Assembly (NCBI RefSeq): GCF_032854445.1
Contig: NC_088305.1
Coordinates: 16,909,717 to 16,973,716 of the forward strand
Reading direction: 5' to 3'
Length of the DNA: 64,000 bases
Source: Liolophura sinensis
Taxonomy: Eukaryota > Mollusca > Polyplacophora > Chitonida > Chitonidae
Below, in pieces: positions 11,561 through 24,894 of this stretch. A program made the translations under genes and the position numbers. The notes beneath the pieces are model-generated. The model searched no databases. It was not told the origin of the DNA and saw only the letters and a program-made list of their open reading frames with translations. Position 1 is the first letter of the stretch. Each line of letters opens with the position of its first letter.

Positions 11561-13036
11561 CGGTGCATAAATGTTGGTATACACGTAGGTGACGAGGACG
11601 AAAGTCGTACAGTTTAGAATTGTCCGAGCTAGCATTACTGTCGTATCAGGCGGGCCTTGAGGATAATTGCTCTTTTCAAAATCGTTAGCTCTTCTCAATT
11701 GAAACATGGTACATGGCTTCAACACGACAATTTACATTCAATTCTGGAGCCGTTTGTTCTTTGTTGGACGAGTTAAGTTTTTTCCTGTTGTGTACTTAGG
11801 CATATCTATTATTCTTGCAACTCAAACCGGTAGAATTCAGGAGTTGCGATATGCAAAAATGCTTGTCGTTGTCTTGTATTGATTTCCCTCGCATGCACGG
11901 AAAATATTTCGTCCAAGATGGCGGATAATTTGGATGTGGGCTTCGTAAATTTGTATTGTGTTAGTATGTATGACAACTTCACGGCCGTGTTTTGTTGATA
12001 AGATTTGTTGTGGAGATGCGTACATACTCTTTTATGTATATTAACCGATCGAAGACAATGATGCTTATCAATTATCAAAGAAGAACAAGATGGACTTACG
12101 TATATTAACTATGGTTTGAACTGATATCCGCCTGTTATTTATGCCAACGCGCAGCTCATCTAATCATAATGTCTGATTATGGTCTAAGTGGACTTAGTGG
12201 ATTAAGTTTAATATTACAGATGATTGTTACGTAACCCAGACATCTAACATCTCTATTCATTTTATGAGTTTTCCAGAAATGATCTGCATTTGGCATGCCT
12301 GTGATTGAAATATCTCTCGGTATATGCTCTCAGTTTTTTAATACCTGGTGTGAAAGGGCGAAGAGACTAGCTGTTATGCTATCAGAGATGTTTCAGGAAA
12401 TACAAACTGATTACGGAATGGAATTAAAACCGAGAGACTGTATGCTCTTTTGGCTATTAAGTTTCTGGTGGGCTAGAGGAAATTGATCGAGCCTTTCAAG
12501 ATTTAATAATCACATTAAGATTAGCTTTAAAAAAAAGAAATATTTGCTTTTGTTGGCCAGAAAACTCATGGGTAAACGCCAAGTTGTTCTATTTGTGCTC
12601 CAATAGTTTCAGCTAATGGAAAGCTTCAAATCGAAGTCTCGAGTGCACAGTTTGCGTAATGACATATTTGACTTCTTCGACATCGCCTATCACCAACTGG
12701 GGTTTCCTTGAAAGAGTCTTTGGATAGATTTTGTTTTGTTTTCTGTTTGGATCGATGCAGTTTCCTGAAAACATCGTCTCAAAATTTCATTTAACCGCCA
12801 TTCCACTAACTAGCTGAAATAACCACAGCACATGTGAGGTCTCCTGGGACAACCACATTTCCCGATGCCAAGGCGAAATATAATTAGCTGTGCAGACAAT
12901 TTATTGTGCGACATTCCATTGAACTTGGCGTGTTGTCAACATCCATAATCTATTTTGCAGATGATCGAGTGCTTGGCTGTTTTAATAAAGTACATCTGTA
13001 ATTTTTTGTTCTATTTTGACTGCCGCTTGAATAACT

Positions 13037-13102
13037 AATGCCCCTCCCCCCCAACCCCCCATACCGCCAACTCCCACTTCCCACCCCCCACCCACCCCGT
13101 GC
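13037..13102 (+). repeat. C-rich low-complexity tract
   Basis: Runs of C broken by A and T (CCCCTCCCCCCCAACCCCCC and similar). The complementary strand has several G-runs and could form quadruplex structure. No repeat unit of fixed length. Confidence 0.75.
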
Positions 13103-14256
13103 AAGAGAAATGAAAGAAACTTGAGAGAATCGTCCTTTGGGAAAATCAGTTCACTGGGCATTGGGTATGAAAACAACTCCCTACGAAATTGGCTGGATAT
13201 TGTTTTCTTGTGATTGTGTATTAAATGTGATGACAAGACTGCTCTTGGAGAAATTCCAGACTAGTGACATCCAGTGAATTGGAATTTATTTCTTGTGCTA
13301 TTGTGCTAGAGGGTGGACAAGTTGATGCGGTTTGGACATATCCATAAAAAGTTAGGATAAAACTGAGGTAACATGACAAGAACCCGGTTTTCAACGGCTT
13401 TGTGTGACAACTTGCCATTATCGTTCCTTCTATTGTTTATTGTCTATGCTGTAGTGTTTTATAATCGTGTCCCACATAACGAGTTCAGGTGTAGCACTTG
13501 GGTAGCCCTGGATCGGCCAGTATTCCTTGGCTGGAATATTGTACAAGCTGCTTGCGAGTCCTTTACCTTTACATGCACAGAAAAGAATGGTAAAGTGTGT
13601 TTATACTAGATGTAGAGGTTGCGAATGATCTATTATTTAATCACTGTATCCACCTTTAATGATGAATTTAATAAGATATATTTAGGTGTACGTGAGCATA
13701 TTGATTTTAAAGGCAGAAAGGAACCACCGAGAACGACTGATAGCTATCATGTTACTGGTGACAATGGAGGGCGCGGAAAATACTTCATTTCGTAAAGACC
13801 TAAGGAATGCAGACAAGGTCTTGGAATTCAGCGCATAGCAAATGTTGAATCTGCAGTTTTAAAATAAAATGTTACATTCCGGTTTCATGTTTTCAACCTT
13901 TGCACTGCCGTATACAGGCGGTATAGATAAATACTTTATACTTCTATAAAAGACTATATCGGACAGAAATGGTCTATACCAGAATTATTTCTTCTGAAAG
14001 AGAACAAAATGCGCTATATTTGAAAACAACCCCGAAATAGACGGCCACAGTTAAAACTGTCGCATAGATAAAGTCTGACAAAAGGATCATAGACCGCTAA
14101 ATGATTGCAAGCAGGAACTGTATTGCAGCGGCCACTACTGTCCTTCTTCACTGGACAGCTTGACTGAAGCACCCGGATGTCGTTCGTTTCATTGACGCTG
14201 ATGTAATGCTGAAACCGAGCTCTTGAGAGCGATCTGAAGGGTATGCCACAAAAACT

Positions 14257-14303
14257 GCGGCGGGAGCTTTTTAAAACTGCGGCGGGAGCTTTTTTAAGAA
14301 AAG
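14257..14303 (+). repeat. Short direct duplication AAAACTGCGGCGGGAGCTTT
   Basis: A segment of about 23 bp is present twice head to tail, both copies ending in a T-run. It is a local slippage-type duplication inside intron 1. Confidence 0.75.
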
Positions 14304-16380
14304 ACGTCTGAAGGCGAACTTTTTGCTGTATGAATTACCCATAGTTGACTTAATTAAACCCGCTTCTCACGGATTTGGGCCTCCAGAGTATGGTTGACAA
14401 CAGCCACTTCTTTCAGAGCATAAAAGGACATTTATTCTCCGTTGAATTTTCAAGAGGTATTGCGTGAGTCTCTAGCAGATAGCTCTGTACACCTGTCTCA
14501 TATATTTGTACGGTCTAGACTGCGATGCACTCGATTTAAAGTTATAACATTAAATAAATCACATTCGTATGTCAGCCGTGTGCGAGCACCAAATATGATT
14601 GTCACGCTGGCAGTATGTTTAGCTAATTTTTTTATGGACAGGCGATATTGTATACATTTAAGATAGGGAGCAAAGAACAGACATTGCATAATAATAATCG
14701 ACGGTACCAGTTTGAATAACAAGAAAACACAAATAGCAAATTTACATTCATACTTATATATAAATTATTATGTTTTTATGTAAAACGGTAGCGGATTGTG
14801 GCCTCACAATGACTACTTGACGTGCTCAGCTCTATTGTCTGACAACAAACCTTCAAGGACTCCCAGTATTTATGGGTCATTTCCGTTGTTGTCGCGTGCT
14901 TTTTATGTAGTCTTACATTAAGTTCACGGGATGAAAACCACTCACCATTCACAAATATGACATATGTCACAGGTTAAAGAGTTCACTATGCAGCATGTCG
15001 TGCTCTACGTCGGTGGTTTACTCTGGTTTGCTCCACCAGCGTCCATCGTACAAAAGCAAGTCAAATACAAAAGGTAGATCAAGACCCGATATGAAGAATC
15101 AAACTACCTAAATACTGACACGACAAAAAATATCTCATTGGTGAGGAAATAAAGGAAAATCAAAAACACGGTAAATCATGACAGCGATTGTCTACGGTCA
15201 TGTTACTGCAGTGACTGAAGTAAAATTAAAGCTTTAATTTCTGCGTGTTGAAATTAAGACCGCAAATTACATGTAGTATACGTGAATGCAATGTGTAGCT
15301 GAGCGCCAACCCGTAGTTCTATTACAAACATGTCCTCAGGGTATATTCTAAGCAAATTCCAAGACCAAAGAACGGTGGCTTGGCAATTTTATCCTCAGGA
15401 CCCAATCTTTGCCCGAAGACCTCGTTTTCATTCCATCTTGCGTGGATAGGTCCGTTAAGCGAAGCTAGCAGACAACGTGCTGTCCCTGATGGGTCGCGCT
15501 AAGACGAATTAGACAAGGTATGGGCGGGATGGTGATAAACGTCGACGGTACGTCGCTGGTACAGTCTACAGATCCAGTGCGAATTCATTTAAATGATCGT
15601 ATTGATACCCAGCGTGGACGGCCCCTAGCTTCAAACAGCCTTAGCTTCGAAATGGGTTTACTACACAGAGCGTCAGTTAAACTAATCTCCAGACGGGTAT
15701 GACCGAAACCTTAGGAGAGATCAGCCGTGAAGAAAAGTTGTTAAACTGATTAGTGTCCACTCAGGCGGGACCCATCTGACTAACGCTGGCGGAACCGTTT
15801 ACGTTCGATGAACTATTAGTTACAGACATATCGGTCCGCGCGGCCGTTCTGCCGTCTTAACACGCGATTAAACAGCATCTATCGTCCATTCAAAACACGG
15901 ACAAACACTGACCAGTTAGCCAACCGTTACTTAGTGTGTGGTCACGACTTGATGCCGATAATCTGGACGCCTTTCCCGATGGAGCGTACTGTTATTTATG
16001 GTGCGTTAAATAAGGAAACCGATTCGCACTCTGGACAGGCATGCCGTGATACTGGGTATCTATTATCTAGTAGGCCTACTAGTTCACTCACTCATTTGTG
16101 GCATACAGGTGAAGTTAGCAAATGGTCTGTTGTAATCTGTGAAATCTGGCAACTTGTTAATTTACCACAGTTATGATTTTACTGACTTTTCATGCAAGTA
16201 CTTAAATAGCACTATAATTCTTTACAATATCAACAGTTATGTACACTTACTCTGAAATCAGTACTTGAGCAATTAGTACACAAGTTTCTAGATACAGTTT
16301 GCCATAGTCCTTCCGATGGGACATTACAATTCTTTCGATGGCCCAGGTTAATACCTATAAGAGAAACTGAGGCCTGTTGC

Positions 16381-16492
16381 TTATTTGATTTATTTATTTG
16401 TTTGATTGGTGTTTTACGGCGTACTCAACAGTATTTCACTTATACTAGGGCGGAAAAGGCACGATCATCCGCAGGCTGCTGACAGACGGCTA
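16381..16492 (-). mobile_element. SINE family A, partial, minus strand
   Basis: Reads in reverse: a TTATTTATTTG tail, GATTGGTGTTTTACGGCGTA, CTCAACAGTATTTCACTTATA, then GATCATCCGCAGGCTGCTG. There is an internal deletion between the 3' module and the GTCGTGG block, and the head is absent. Confidence 0.8.
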
Positions 16493-18339
16493 GAGAGGAA
16501 GACAGCATGAGCTGTTGCTTATTTGATTTGCGCGTGTTATTAAAGGGGCAGCTCAGCGTTGTGCAGCTGTTAACGTACTGTGATAAACTCCAGTGTCACG
16601 TTCTGTGAGACAGTGTCAGAAGTTCTGATATATTTATATTTAGACTGTAATCCTTTCTCCCGAAGTGCTAACACCGCAACTAAAAACCAACTAAGCACAG
16701 GCCAGTCACTGATTTCAGCCAGCAGGGATGCTGATTAGATTAATGTCGTAGATTTGAATCCGCAAATAACATTTAAAGCAAAGAATATTAGACGACTTGT
16801 GGGTGAATTTATCGACAAATTTCAAAAGCATTAATCGTGATCAGAGAAATGTGATGTAATGTGATCAAAATTTCACTGATTTCATTAACAAAATTGAAAA
16901 CGAAAAAAGTAAAATCCTGCGGATTTATGAACAGGGAAATAAGAGAGCCGAATCAAACGTGCCAATAAATTATTGTTCCGCCTTTCAAGTGATTAATATC
17001 TTTATTTCAATTTCCCCTATCGACTCTAATGAGGCTCAACTTGCCTGACAGGCATGGCTATTTCATGGCAAGCCACAAACACATAGCAAATTGACTTTTG
17101 TTGTGAGCGAAGTGTATACGATGTGTAGTTCTAGTCGAATCAGGCGGAAAAAGGTGTCTCCATACAGTCACGTTTTACATTATTGAAATGATTTCCTTTA
17201 TGGCATGACATATCCTGGTTGACTGGGTCGATGTTTCCCATGTTCGGCAAGGTCCTCACAGTCGATTCTACATTTGAATTGTTTCACAACTTCAGTGGTA
17301 GTGGTGTCATTTAATATTTTAATATTTAATACTCCTATCAGAAGACATAGAGGCTAGCGTTATTTTAGTCGGGTTTAGAAATGCCTGTATGGTTTTGTTT
17401 TATTTTAGAAGTTCTCACTGTCGCATCGAAAACCAGTTACTGTCTTTGGGTTAAAATGTGTTCGCGTCGCGATATATCTGTAATATCGCTAAAATTGGCG
17501 TTGAATGATATTCATGAATTATTTATGTCATGATCTGAATCGTCCAGAATCCTAAATGTACATGACAGGATGGATGAGTATCAACGACAGAGTGACGAGG
17601 GAACCAACAGACCTATTGTGTTTGTTTGCAACCGACTTAATGTCGCTCTTTTTATGTCATTCTTTTATTCACCAACTTTACAGCATTTAAAAAATAAATG
17701 ATTACATGTAAACATAGTGAGGGATCGAATCAACAGGAACGCTTAAAAATTTGCAAAGAAGGTCAGTTATGATAACTCGTTTTACGCTAGCGGGCTTGAA
17801 AATCGAGGAACTTGTTCTATACGAGGCTAATGAAATTATTGAATGACATAAACTGTTGAGTTGAACATCACATGAAAAAGGGAATACAGTGGATGAGTTT
17901 ATTTACTTTTTGATTATTTTTTCTTAATGCCGAAATTATGGATTTGTGCGAAGGTGTCATTTTACTTCATTCTGTTGAACAGCTGTGTTTAATTGTGTGT
18001 ATAGCTAAGGCTGTGTGGAAAATGTCATTTCTGGCACACGACGACTGTATCTCTTTGTGACTTCCCTTGTATCTTCCGCATATTTGCATGGTTGCCTCAA
18101 CTCCTCGATCCATCTGGTGGACGCCTTAACGACTCGCACACCTCAGAACTTGTAATACGATTCTGATTCCCAAAGTTTTATTGATTATTGATTGAAAGTT
18201 ATTTGATTAGTGATAAAGGTCGTATTCAGTTAAACTCAATAAGTTGGTGACATAAACAGTTACAATCAAGGCGAAACCGATAAATCTTTTGCAGGATTCC
18301 CACTGCTCTTTTATCTCGTGCTGCTTCAATGAGAAAACT

Positions 18340-18508
18340 TAGGGCAAGTTGGCCCCCTCACCCGAGCCATTATAGTGATACGGGTCAACCAGGCGTTGAA
18401 CTATCCCCTTAATCCTGAACGTCAAACTTAGGTGTGACTCGACCCAGGTTAGATCTTGGATCTACCTCCCTCTAAGCGGACGCTCAACCAACTGAGCTAT
18501 CGGGGTCA
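18340..18508 (-). mobile_element. SINE family B with tRNA-like head, minus strand
   Basis: The reverse complement starts GACCCCGATAGCTCAGTTGG, an intact A-box-like sequence, followed by a GTCCGCTTAGAGGGAGG segment and the body motif GGTTGACCCGTATCACTATA. The 3' module and CACT tail are missing at the 18,340 end. It aligns with the head and body of the 24.5-kb copy. Confidence 0.8.
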
Positions 18509-21500
18509 TCATTGAAAAACTGTTGACTGATTCTGTTTCCATGAATCTCTTCTATAATTCATTATATTGATTATGATTCATTTTTATATAGTTTATTTAT
18601 TCTTTGTGTTGAACTTTGTTTTGGGACAAGGTCTTTCCACTACTGACCCGCAACGTCTAATTTCGTTTGTATCAGATATACCAATGTGTGTCTGTTTCGA
18701 CACTTAGATTCAACACCGTTTGAATTACATTCAAAGCGAAATTGAGATACTATTATATATGGAAGCCGATATAGCCTACATCGTACCGTCACGAAGAGAT
18801 GACATGATGCTAGCATCGTATCATCGTTTCGCGTCTTGCCATCGCTTCATTTCATCGTGTCGCATCATTCGTCTCTTCGCTTCGTACCATCGTCCCATCG
18901 CCAGGCTTCTGTACTTCCTTGAATGGATGAAACCTGATTGCCTTGTCTCACATAACCGCCTTTGGCAAGTAACTATTTTGTCGCATTTGAATCACAGATT
19001 TTTACAAGCCGATCAAACTTTAAGTGTGGACAACTAGTTTTAGCCTATTAAGCTATTGTAAAACATCCAGGCAGCCACAGAAGCGCTGTCGATCACTTAT
19101 TGCCGTTAGGGCCGAAGAACAAGACTTTACACAAATAGGTTGTGAATTGTTTCACAAAAAGTCAGGACAACTTCTATATACGAGCATAACACGTGTAGGC
19201 ATGTGTTCAGCAAGCTTCCAATCCATTAGTCAAGATTTAGATTTCATAGTAATACGGGTAACGTCTCTAAGTATTACAGAAATTGGTCTTTGGGAATGTG
19301 ACTTAGGATATTGATTTTTAGGGCCAGAACTGTGATATTGAACTGCTTTTACTGGATACACGTCATTTATAAAAAAACAATATGATATATTGTAATTTAA
19401 TATGTTTGAGTGTTTTGCAGTATAGCTGATCCACAGCAAAACTTTCTGTTATCTTGCTCTGTATAAAGGACTTTAGGCCCTATGTTACAGTTAGCTGGTA
19501 CACTTTCAAGTTCCATTTTGAGTATCACGTATTACATATGCTGAGGATCTAGTACAATTGATCTGTAACTCTGCTCATAATTGTTAAAGTTTTTATACGG
19601 AAGAGAGCGGGGAATCCCCTTCTTCTGGCTCATATTTGTTGATGTTCTGGCCGTTCGACATTTCATTCTTTTTAATCTGTATAATATTTGTCTGGTTTTG
19701 TGTGTACAGAAAGTGACGAGCTGTTTCCTTTGTCAAAAGTCGGCCCACAATAGCATTAGTGTTTTATCCTCTTTTGTTGCTCGGAGTTTGTTTGGTGTTT
19801 TGATAAAGGGGAGACAGAGTTGGAATTTACAGATTAAAACGATCTTGAGATATACATGTATATGCTTCTCTTATCTCTGACTTCCCGAATACTCCGTTTC
19901 AACAATGTGATAAAGACGTTTAAAGATTCAACATGATCATTCCGCTCGATTTACAAAATTTGAACTATATAGGTGGTTCCACGCAAACCGTTCCCTTTAA
20001 ATGAAGACGACATACATTACGGATGTTCCGATGTTACACCTGGATATGCTGACATGTAGAAAGCTCATGTCAGCTAACACAAAACCAACGCTGGTACTTC
20101 AGCTAAGAAATATTCATCCTTCTTTATGTGTTTTGATCTCATACTCACGAAATTTACACGAACACCATGGTGGACAGTTTTATTGGTGTAGGGCAACAGG
20201 GAGCCCACAGTAAACTACCAACCCTTGGCAAGTTACCGACGAAATTTCTCACATTTGACTCATAAATATGTTCACCATATTGACGGATGAGAGATGATGC
20301 TTAACATACGTTAATCTGCTCTGGTGCCGACATAATCATCATTAGGCTTTTACCTCCACCAATATCCCACGAACAATGTGAAAAGGGGACCCACCTATTC
20401 TTTCCACGTACCTCGTGTGTCCCAGCAACTCAAAAACGAGCGTCTTTGTAACTCGACCAGCTAAGAAATATTTTTAAAAAAGCAGACCTCTCATTCCCAT
20501 TTTGACACAGCAGCTTTGCTCGACATAATTTTAAAACATTAGCATTTGCATTGCTATTAAGAGGAAGACACACAAGGAGATCTAGAGATGATGTCTGTAA
20601 AGCTAATCGTAATTGATTTTTGCATCAGACATTCTTAAGTAGGTTCGTCTTTTTGACTGGGATATGGAAGTAACTCCATGACAGTTCACCTTGAAAGAGG
20701 GTTAAGCACTTATACCAGCAGGGAATGTTTCGTGTAAATAAGATACCATACGGTTACTTCATTTTTGATCTGGAATTTTCTTTCGGAGGTAGGTACGGTA
20801 TAGTCCTACCACACGGTAATGAATGCGGTAGCATTGATCTTGTCGAATGTTGGGAATTTTTTACTATGAACTCCTTGATTCAGTAATTGTCACTAGTCAT
20901 TCAGTATCTAAAGGCTGCCTGATTGTACCACAGGATGCATATCACGATGCATTTACCACAATGATCTGCTAAAGGCTGTGGATATATATTGTTGTTTTAC
21001 ATCAGTTGTTTTCCTGTATTGAAGGTTGACATTTTCGGCTTCCACGTAGTTGTGTGTTAATAACACGTTTTGAATAGATGTAATATCGCTATATAGTGCG
21101 GCGTATAACCCTCATTGATCACCATAATGTAGGCCTCAGCCAACAATCAGGAACATTTTTGCACGTTAGCATATGAGCGTACCACATACATAACTTTGTG
21201 GAAAATTTATTGAAAACATGCCTCATGGAACTGACGTTGATTTTTAGTGAAAAATTACCTCAATACACTTTTAAATCCTTACTGTGTAATTTACATCTTC
21301 TTCCCCAGAATGCGACTGGGTTAATTCCGTGGATCACGGACATCCACCCAATAACGTTAGAGCAGCGATCGTTGTTTGTGAGCATCCAAGCTGTCTCAAG
21401 CATAATGGCGTCCCCGACAGCAGCGTGACCCAAGTATGGGTAAAACGTTTATAACTTTCCTCCAGCGTGAGAAAGACTCTCTGGCAACGATCACCTGGGA

Positions 21501-22894
21501 GTCTATCTCCTACACAGAACCAGCGGGGAAAGAACACCCTGACAAAAAAAATCAATCTTGACTGCTTACATCATGACAGTGATTTGGTGATGACCCTCTT
21601 CCGCTGTCTTACTATAAATAGGCGATCGATATCGTAGAAATAGCTCCTCTCAGTCGGCCCAAACAACCAATTATTTAACACTGAGAAAAAAGTTCATCTT
21701 ATGAGGAAGATAGAGTAACTTTACCCCACAAGGGCAAACCAGGTAGAGAAAATTGGTATAATGTTGTTGTGTATAGGCGTTTCGCCATTTATATGTGATT
21801 TTCTTAACTGATTGCATTGGGAAAGGATTGTTAAATGAAAGCTTATCATTTATGGTGCTCATTTATATAAACCGGTAAGCTGACAGGGCTTTGTTGTCCA
21901 CTTGTAGTCTATAATCGCCACGATGGATTGTTACCTGATTGTCAGAATCCCCACCTGAGGGACCCGTAGAATTAACTCAAGTGTAATCATATTCGAAATA
22001 TCTGAACTATTTGACTTTATGATCGGCGAAATCACAGTATCCAGTGATGTGAAAACAGACTGGCTGATGTATTGCATAGTCAGAAAGCGTTGTTTCGCTC
22101 TGGCAGTTTACTTAAAAGGGAGGCATTTTTAAACACCACAGCTCGGAGAGCTCGTAGTTGCGCTCGCACGGCCGTTCTCCAAACGTATTTTATATCCGCG
22201 AGTTGGCTTTGATAACATGTAGGCGATGAAATTTATCGCCCACTATCATGTCGACACATTTATCTCCACATCATTAGATCCGGTCAATTATAACGAGGTC
22301 TACGAATTTCTAGTGCGGTTGTTCATTATTTGTGATCGTGCGCCGGAACTTCGGATACAAGCTTAACGATATCCAATTTGCCACGCATGGCAGGCGGACA
22401 AAGAAAAAATATGCTTTCTGAACACTGCCAAGTTGAATTGTTCAGTACTTTTTCTTATGACTTGGTCCGTTTTTTTCTCCTTTTGTACGAAGTGCAGGTG
22501 AAGATGAAAATGGCAACACAAGAACAGATGGTCAGTGATTGGACGGTTCGCACGCAACCAGTAGATTATAGATAAACTGAAGGAAATGTGGGTAATGGGC
22601 GAAGCTTGTTCCGATTAGCCCACACCTCAGATACGGCTATGTGAGCTGAAAAGGAGTCACAAGTAAATGGTGTCCGATAACTTTTCGCTGACATGATGGC
22701 GGCTGACAAGCACAAAGTGAAATGGTCTACACTACAGAAGTGCTTTGATAGCTTGTTGTCCTGAGGGCATGGCGTTCCACTGGTCGGCTCTTCTAAGAGT
22801 CCCAAAGACCAAGCATTGACCTCTATACATAAATAGGGTAGCATGGCTCTTAACACATTATTTCTGATCACTTCCGCAAATTACCCTTATCTGC

Positions 22895-23128
22895 TCGGTA
22901 TCTATTGGGGAGCAGAAGCCTCACACCAATGTGATGACTGTGAGTTCAAGTCCAGCTTATTGTCGCTTACGCTCCTGCCGTTCGTGAGAATGTCTGCCAA
23001 TAACATGCCGATGATTGTGGGTCACCGCCGCCCCCGGGAGCTTTTCCCGCTTTCCTTCCATCATATTGCTAGCCGCCGTAGTATAAGTGAAATATTCATA
23101 GTACACCGAAACAAAAACTAATCAAATC
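22895..23128 (+). mobile_element. SINE family A, diverged
   Basis: Recognisable from CACCAATGTGATGACTGTGA, GTTCAAGTCCAGCTTATTG, GATGATTGTGGGTC, the ATAAGTGAAATATTC module and a decayed CTAATCAAATCA end. Several insertions and the lost AAAT tail suggest age. Confidence 0.75.
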
Positions 23129-23603
23129 ATTGTGTTCGCCAAATCGAAACGACCGTAAAGCATATCGTTACGAATCATTGAAGTCGTAAATGAAACGTTG
23201 TTCCTGGATAAGATTGCGTTAGTGGTTAATTTGCCAAATGAATGAATGAACGATTGTGACTTATATTCCCACCTCGGCAATATTACAGCCATATCAGTGC
23301 GAAATTTCCTACTACTCCCATCCTTTAAATAATTTCTAATCAATCCCATTCATCAACGGTGAATTTCGAGATTCCCTCGCTCATGTTATTTATGGAGCCC
23401 TTTTGGCCATGACACGTGACCCCTTGGTGAGCCTTTAGATCGTTTCGGACCATATGTCCAACCAATCCCACTTGCAAGATGGAACATGGCATGTGTAGAA
23501 GTCTGTCAGTAACTTACCAAAGATTGGTGGATAAGCATATACAGTACAGCTTTCTCCACACATAAAACCTATTGCGTTAAGTAGCAACAATAAAATATAT
23601 AAA

Positions 23604-23907
23604 TACGCCGTTAAAATTAACGTGTTACATATTACACTGAAAAAGATCATAAAAGAACATATAGCACTGAAAAAAGGATTGACTGCATTTTTCAAAAGGT
23701 GTTCATATTTCAACTCCATTAAAAATGGTAATCTTTTTTAAACTCTGTTTCAAGTGTTTGTTCAAAGATTAACCAACTTTGAATGGATTTGGAATATTTG
23801 TTAAAACAGCAACACTTTATATAAGTTGTCATATAACTCTTATAAGTGCGAACATTCTTTGTGATCTTTATAGTGTTAAACGTAACACTTTAGTTTTAAG
23901 AGCGTAG
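23604..23907. mobile_element. Foldback / MITE-like element with long imperfect inverted repeats
   Basis: Left arm about 23,604-23,665 starts TACGCCGTTAAAATTAACG. The right arm, about 23,845-23,907, read in reverse starts TACGCTCTTAAAACTAAAG, and the match continues through GTAACA/GTTACA-type sequence into GATCA..AAAG. The 29-base core matches at about 23 positions. A loop of about 180 bp separates the arms. No open frame. A non-autonomous DNA transposon is likely, but a fortuitous palindrome is not excluded. Confidence 0.5.
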
Positions 23908-24460
23908 GAAATAACTTTTATAGGGACGAATGATAACCATGCCATTATGATGCACAATTCTCCTTTTAATCAATTTAATTCCACAAAGTGTTTTTTTTTT
24001 AGTGGCAGCTCCAGGCTTACCACGGTAGAGGAGTACACAGTAGAGGAGTACACGTTCGTAAAAGCCGTCTTAAAATTAATCTTAAAAGGTTATCCGAGGT
24101 TGATCAGTATGGCATAGTCAATCGTCTCTCCGTGGATGAAAATCTGGACGTAAACATCTCGTAAAGTTCGCCATTGCTAACCTAATTGAGGTCGTTTATG
24201 TTTGGTACCCCGGTTCCCCGCCCATATGAAACTAATCGCCTTCGTCCATGTGACATATTAGTGTGCATTTTATGTAAGGTGAAATTTGCAGATTACGACT
24301 GTTCAACAAACAATCCTATCGTTTGAAGCAAATTCACTGTGAGATGTGGCACATTACGGGAAGTGTATTCCAAAATATTTTTGAATTCAGCATTTAACAC
24401 CAATCAATGACGTGTAGTAAACTCTGATGAAGTCTAATGAAACAAACACTGATAAAATCT

Positions 24461-24894
24461 CTCGCCCCACCCCGATTGCTCAGTTGGTAGAACGTTGGCT
24501 TCGGGAAGGTACATCCAGGCTCAATCCTGGATCGGGTAAGACCTAAGACCTTAAAAGAGGAAGGTGTACCATCTTCGCTTGGCGTTCAGCATTAAGGAGA
24601 AGCGCAACAGCTGGTTGACCCGTATCACTATACACCCGTATGACGCGGGTGGGATGGCTTACTGGCCTTCGGTAAATCGTCTCAGTGAAGCAGCACTAGA
24701 TAACAGTTCGGTGGAAATCCGTCCTAAAACAAGGAAGCACATTACATACACTCTAAGGACTTCTTCGTCGTCATATGACTGAAAAATTGTTAAGTACGGC
24801 GTTAAACCCCAAGCACGCACTCACTCACTCACTCGTCGTCACATTACTTAAAAATTGTTAAGTACGACGTTAAACCCCAAGCACTCACTCACTT
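24461..24894 (+). mobile_element. SINE family B, full length, with duplicated tail module
   Basis: The tRNA-like head (CCCCGATTGCTCAGTTGG, then GGCTCAATCCTGG near the B-box position) is followed by the full body, the 3' module and CACTCACTCACTCACTC. A second copy of the 3' module and tail (24,830-24,894) is joined directly. Imperfect direct repeats ACTGATAAAATCT (24,448-24,460) and ACTGATGAAATCT (24,895-24,907) bracket the whole, so the doubled tail was probably part of one insertion. Confidence 0.85.

Noticed and set aside
11039-11725. Minus-strand frames with DNYIPPL/TRHSQNT repeats
   Set aside because: By-products of the ~59-bp minisatellite; frames change between units.
13373-13609. 78-codon frame with a hydrophobic stretch in receptor intron 1
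   Set aside because: No homology recognised, no matching splice sites in phase with exons 1 and 2, and exons 1 and 2 join directly to make a complete domain.
18800-18905. Cryptic repeat of CATCG/TTCG motifs in a 105-codon frame
   Set aside because: Only a weak simple-sequence bias without a fixed unit; not reported as an array or gene.
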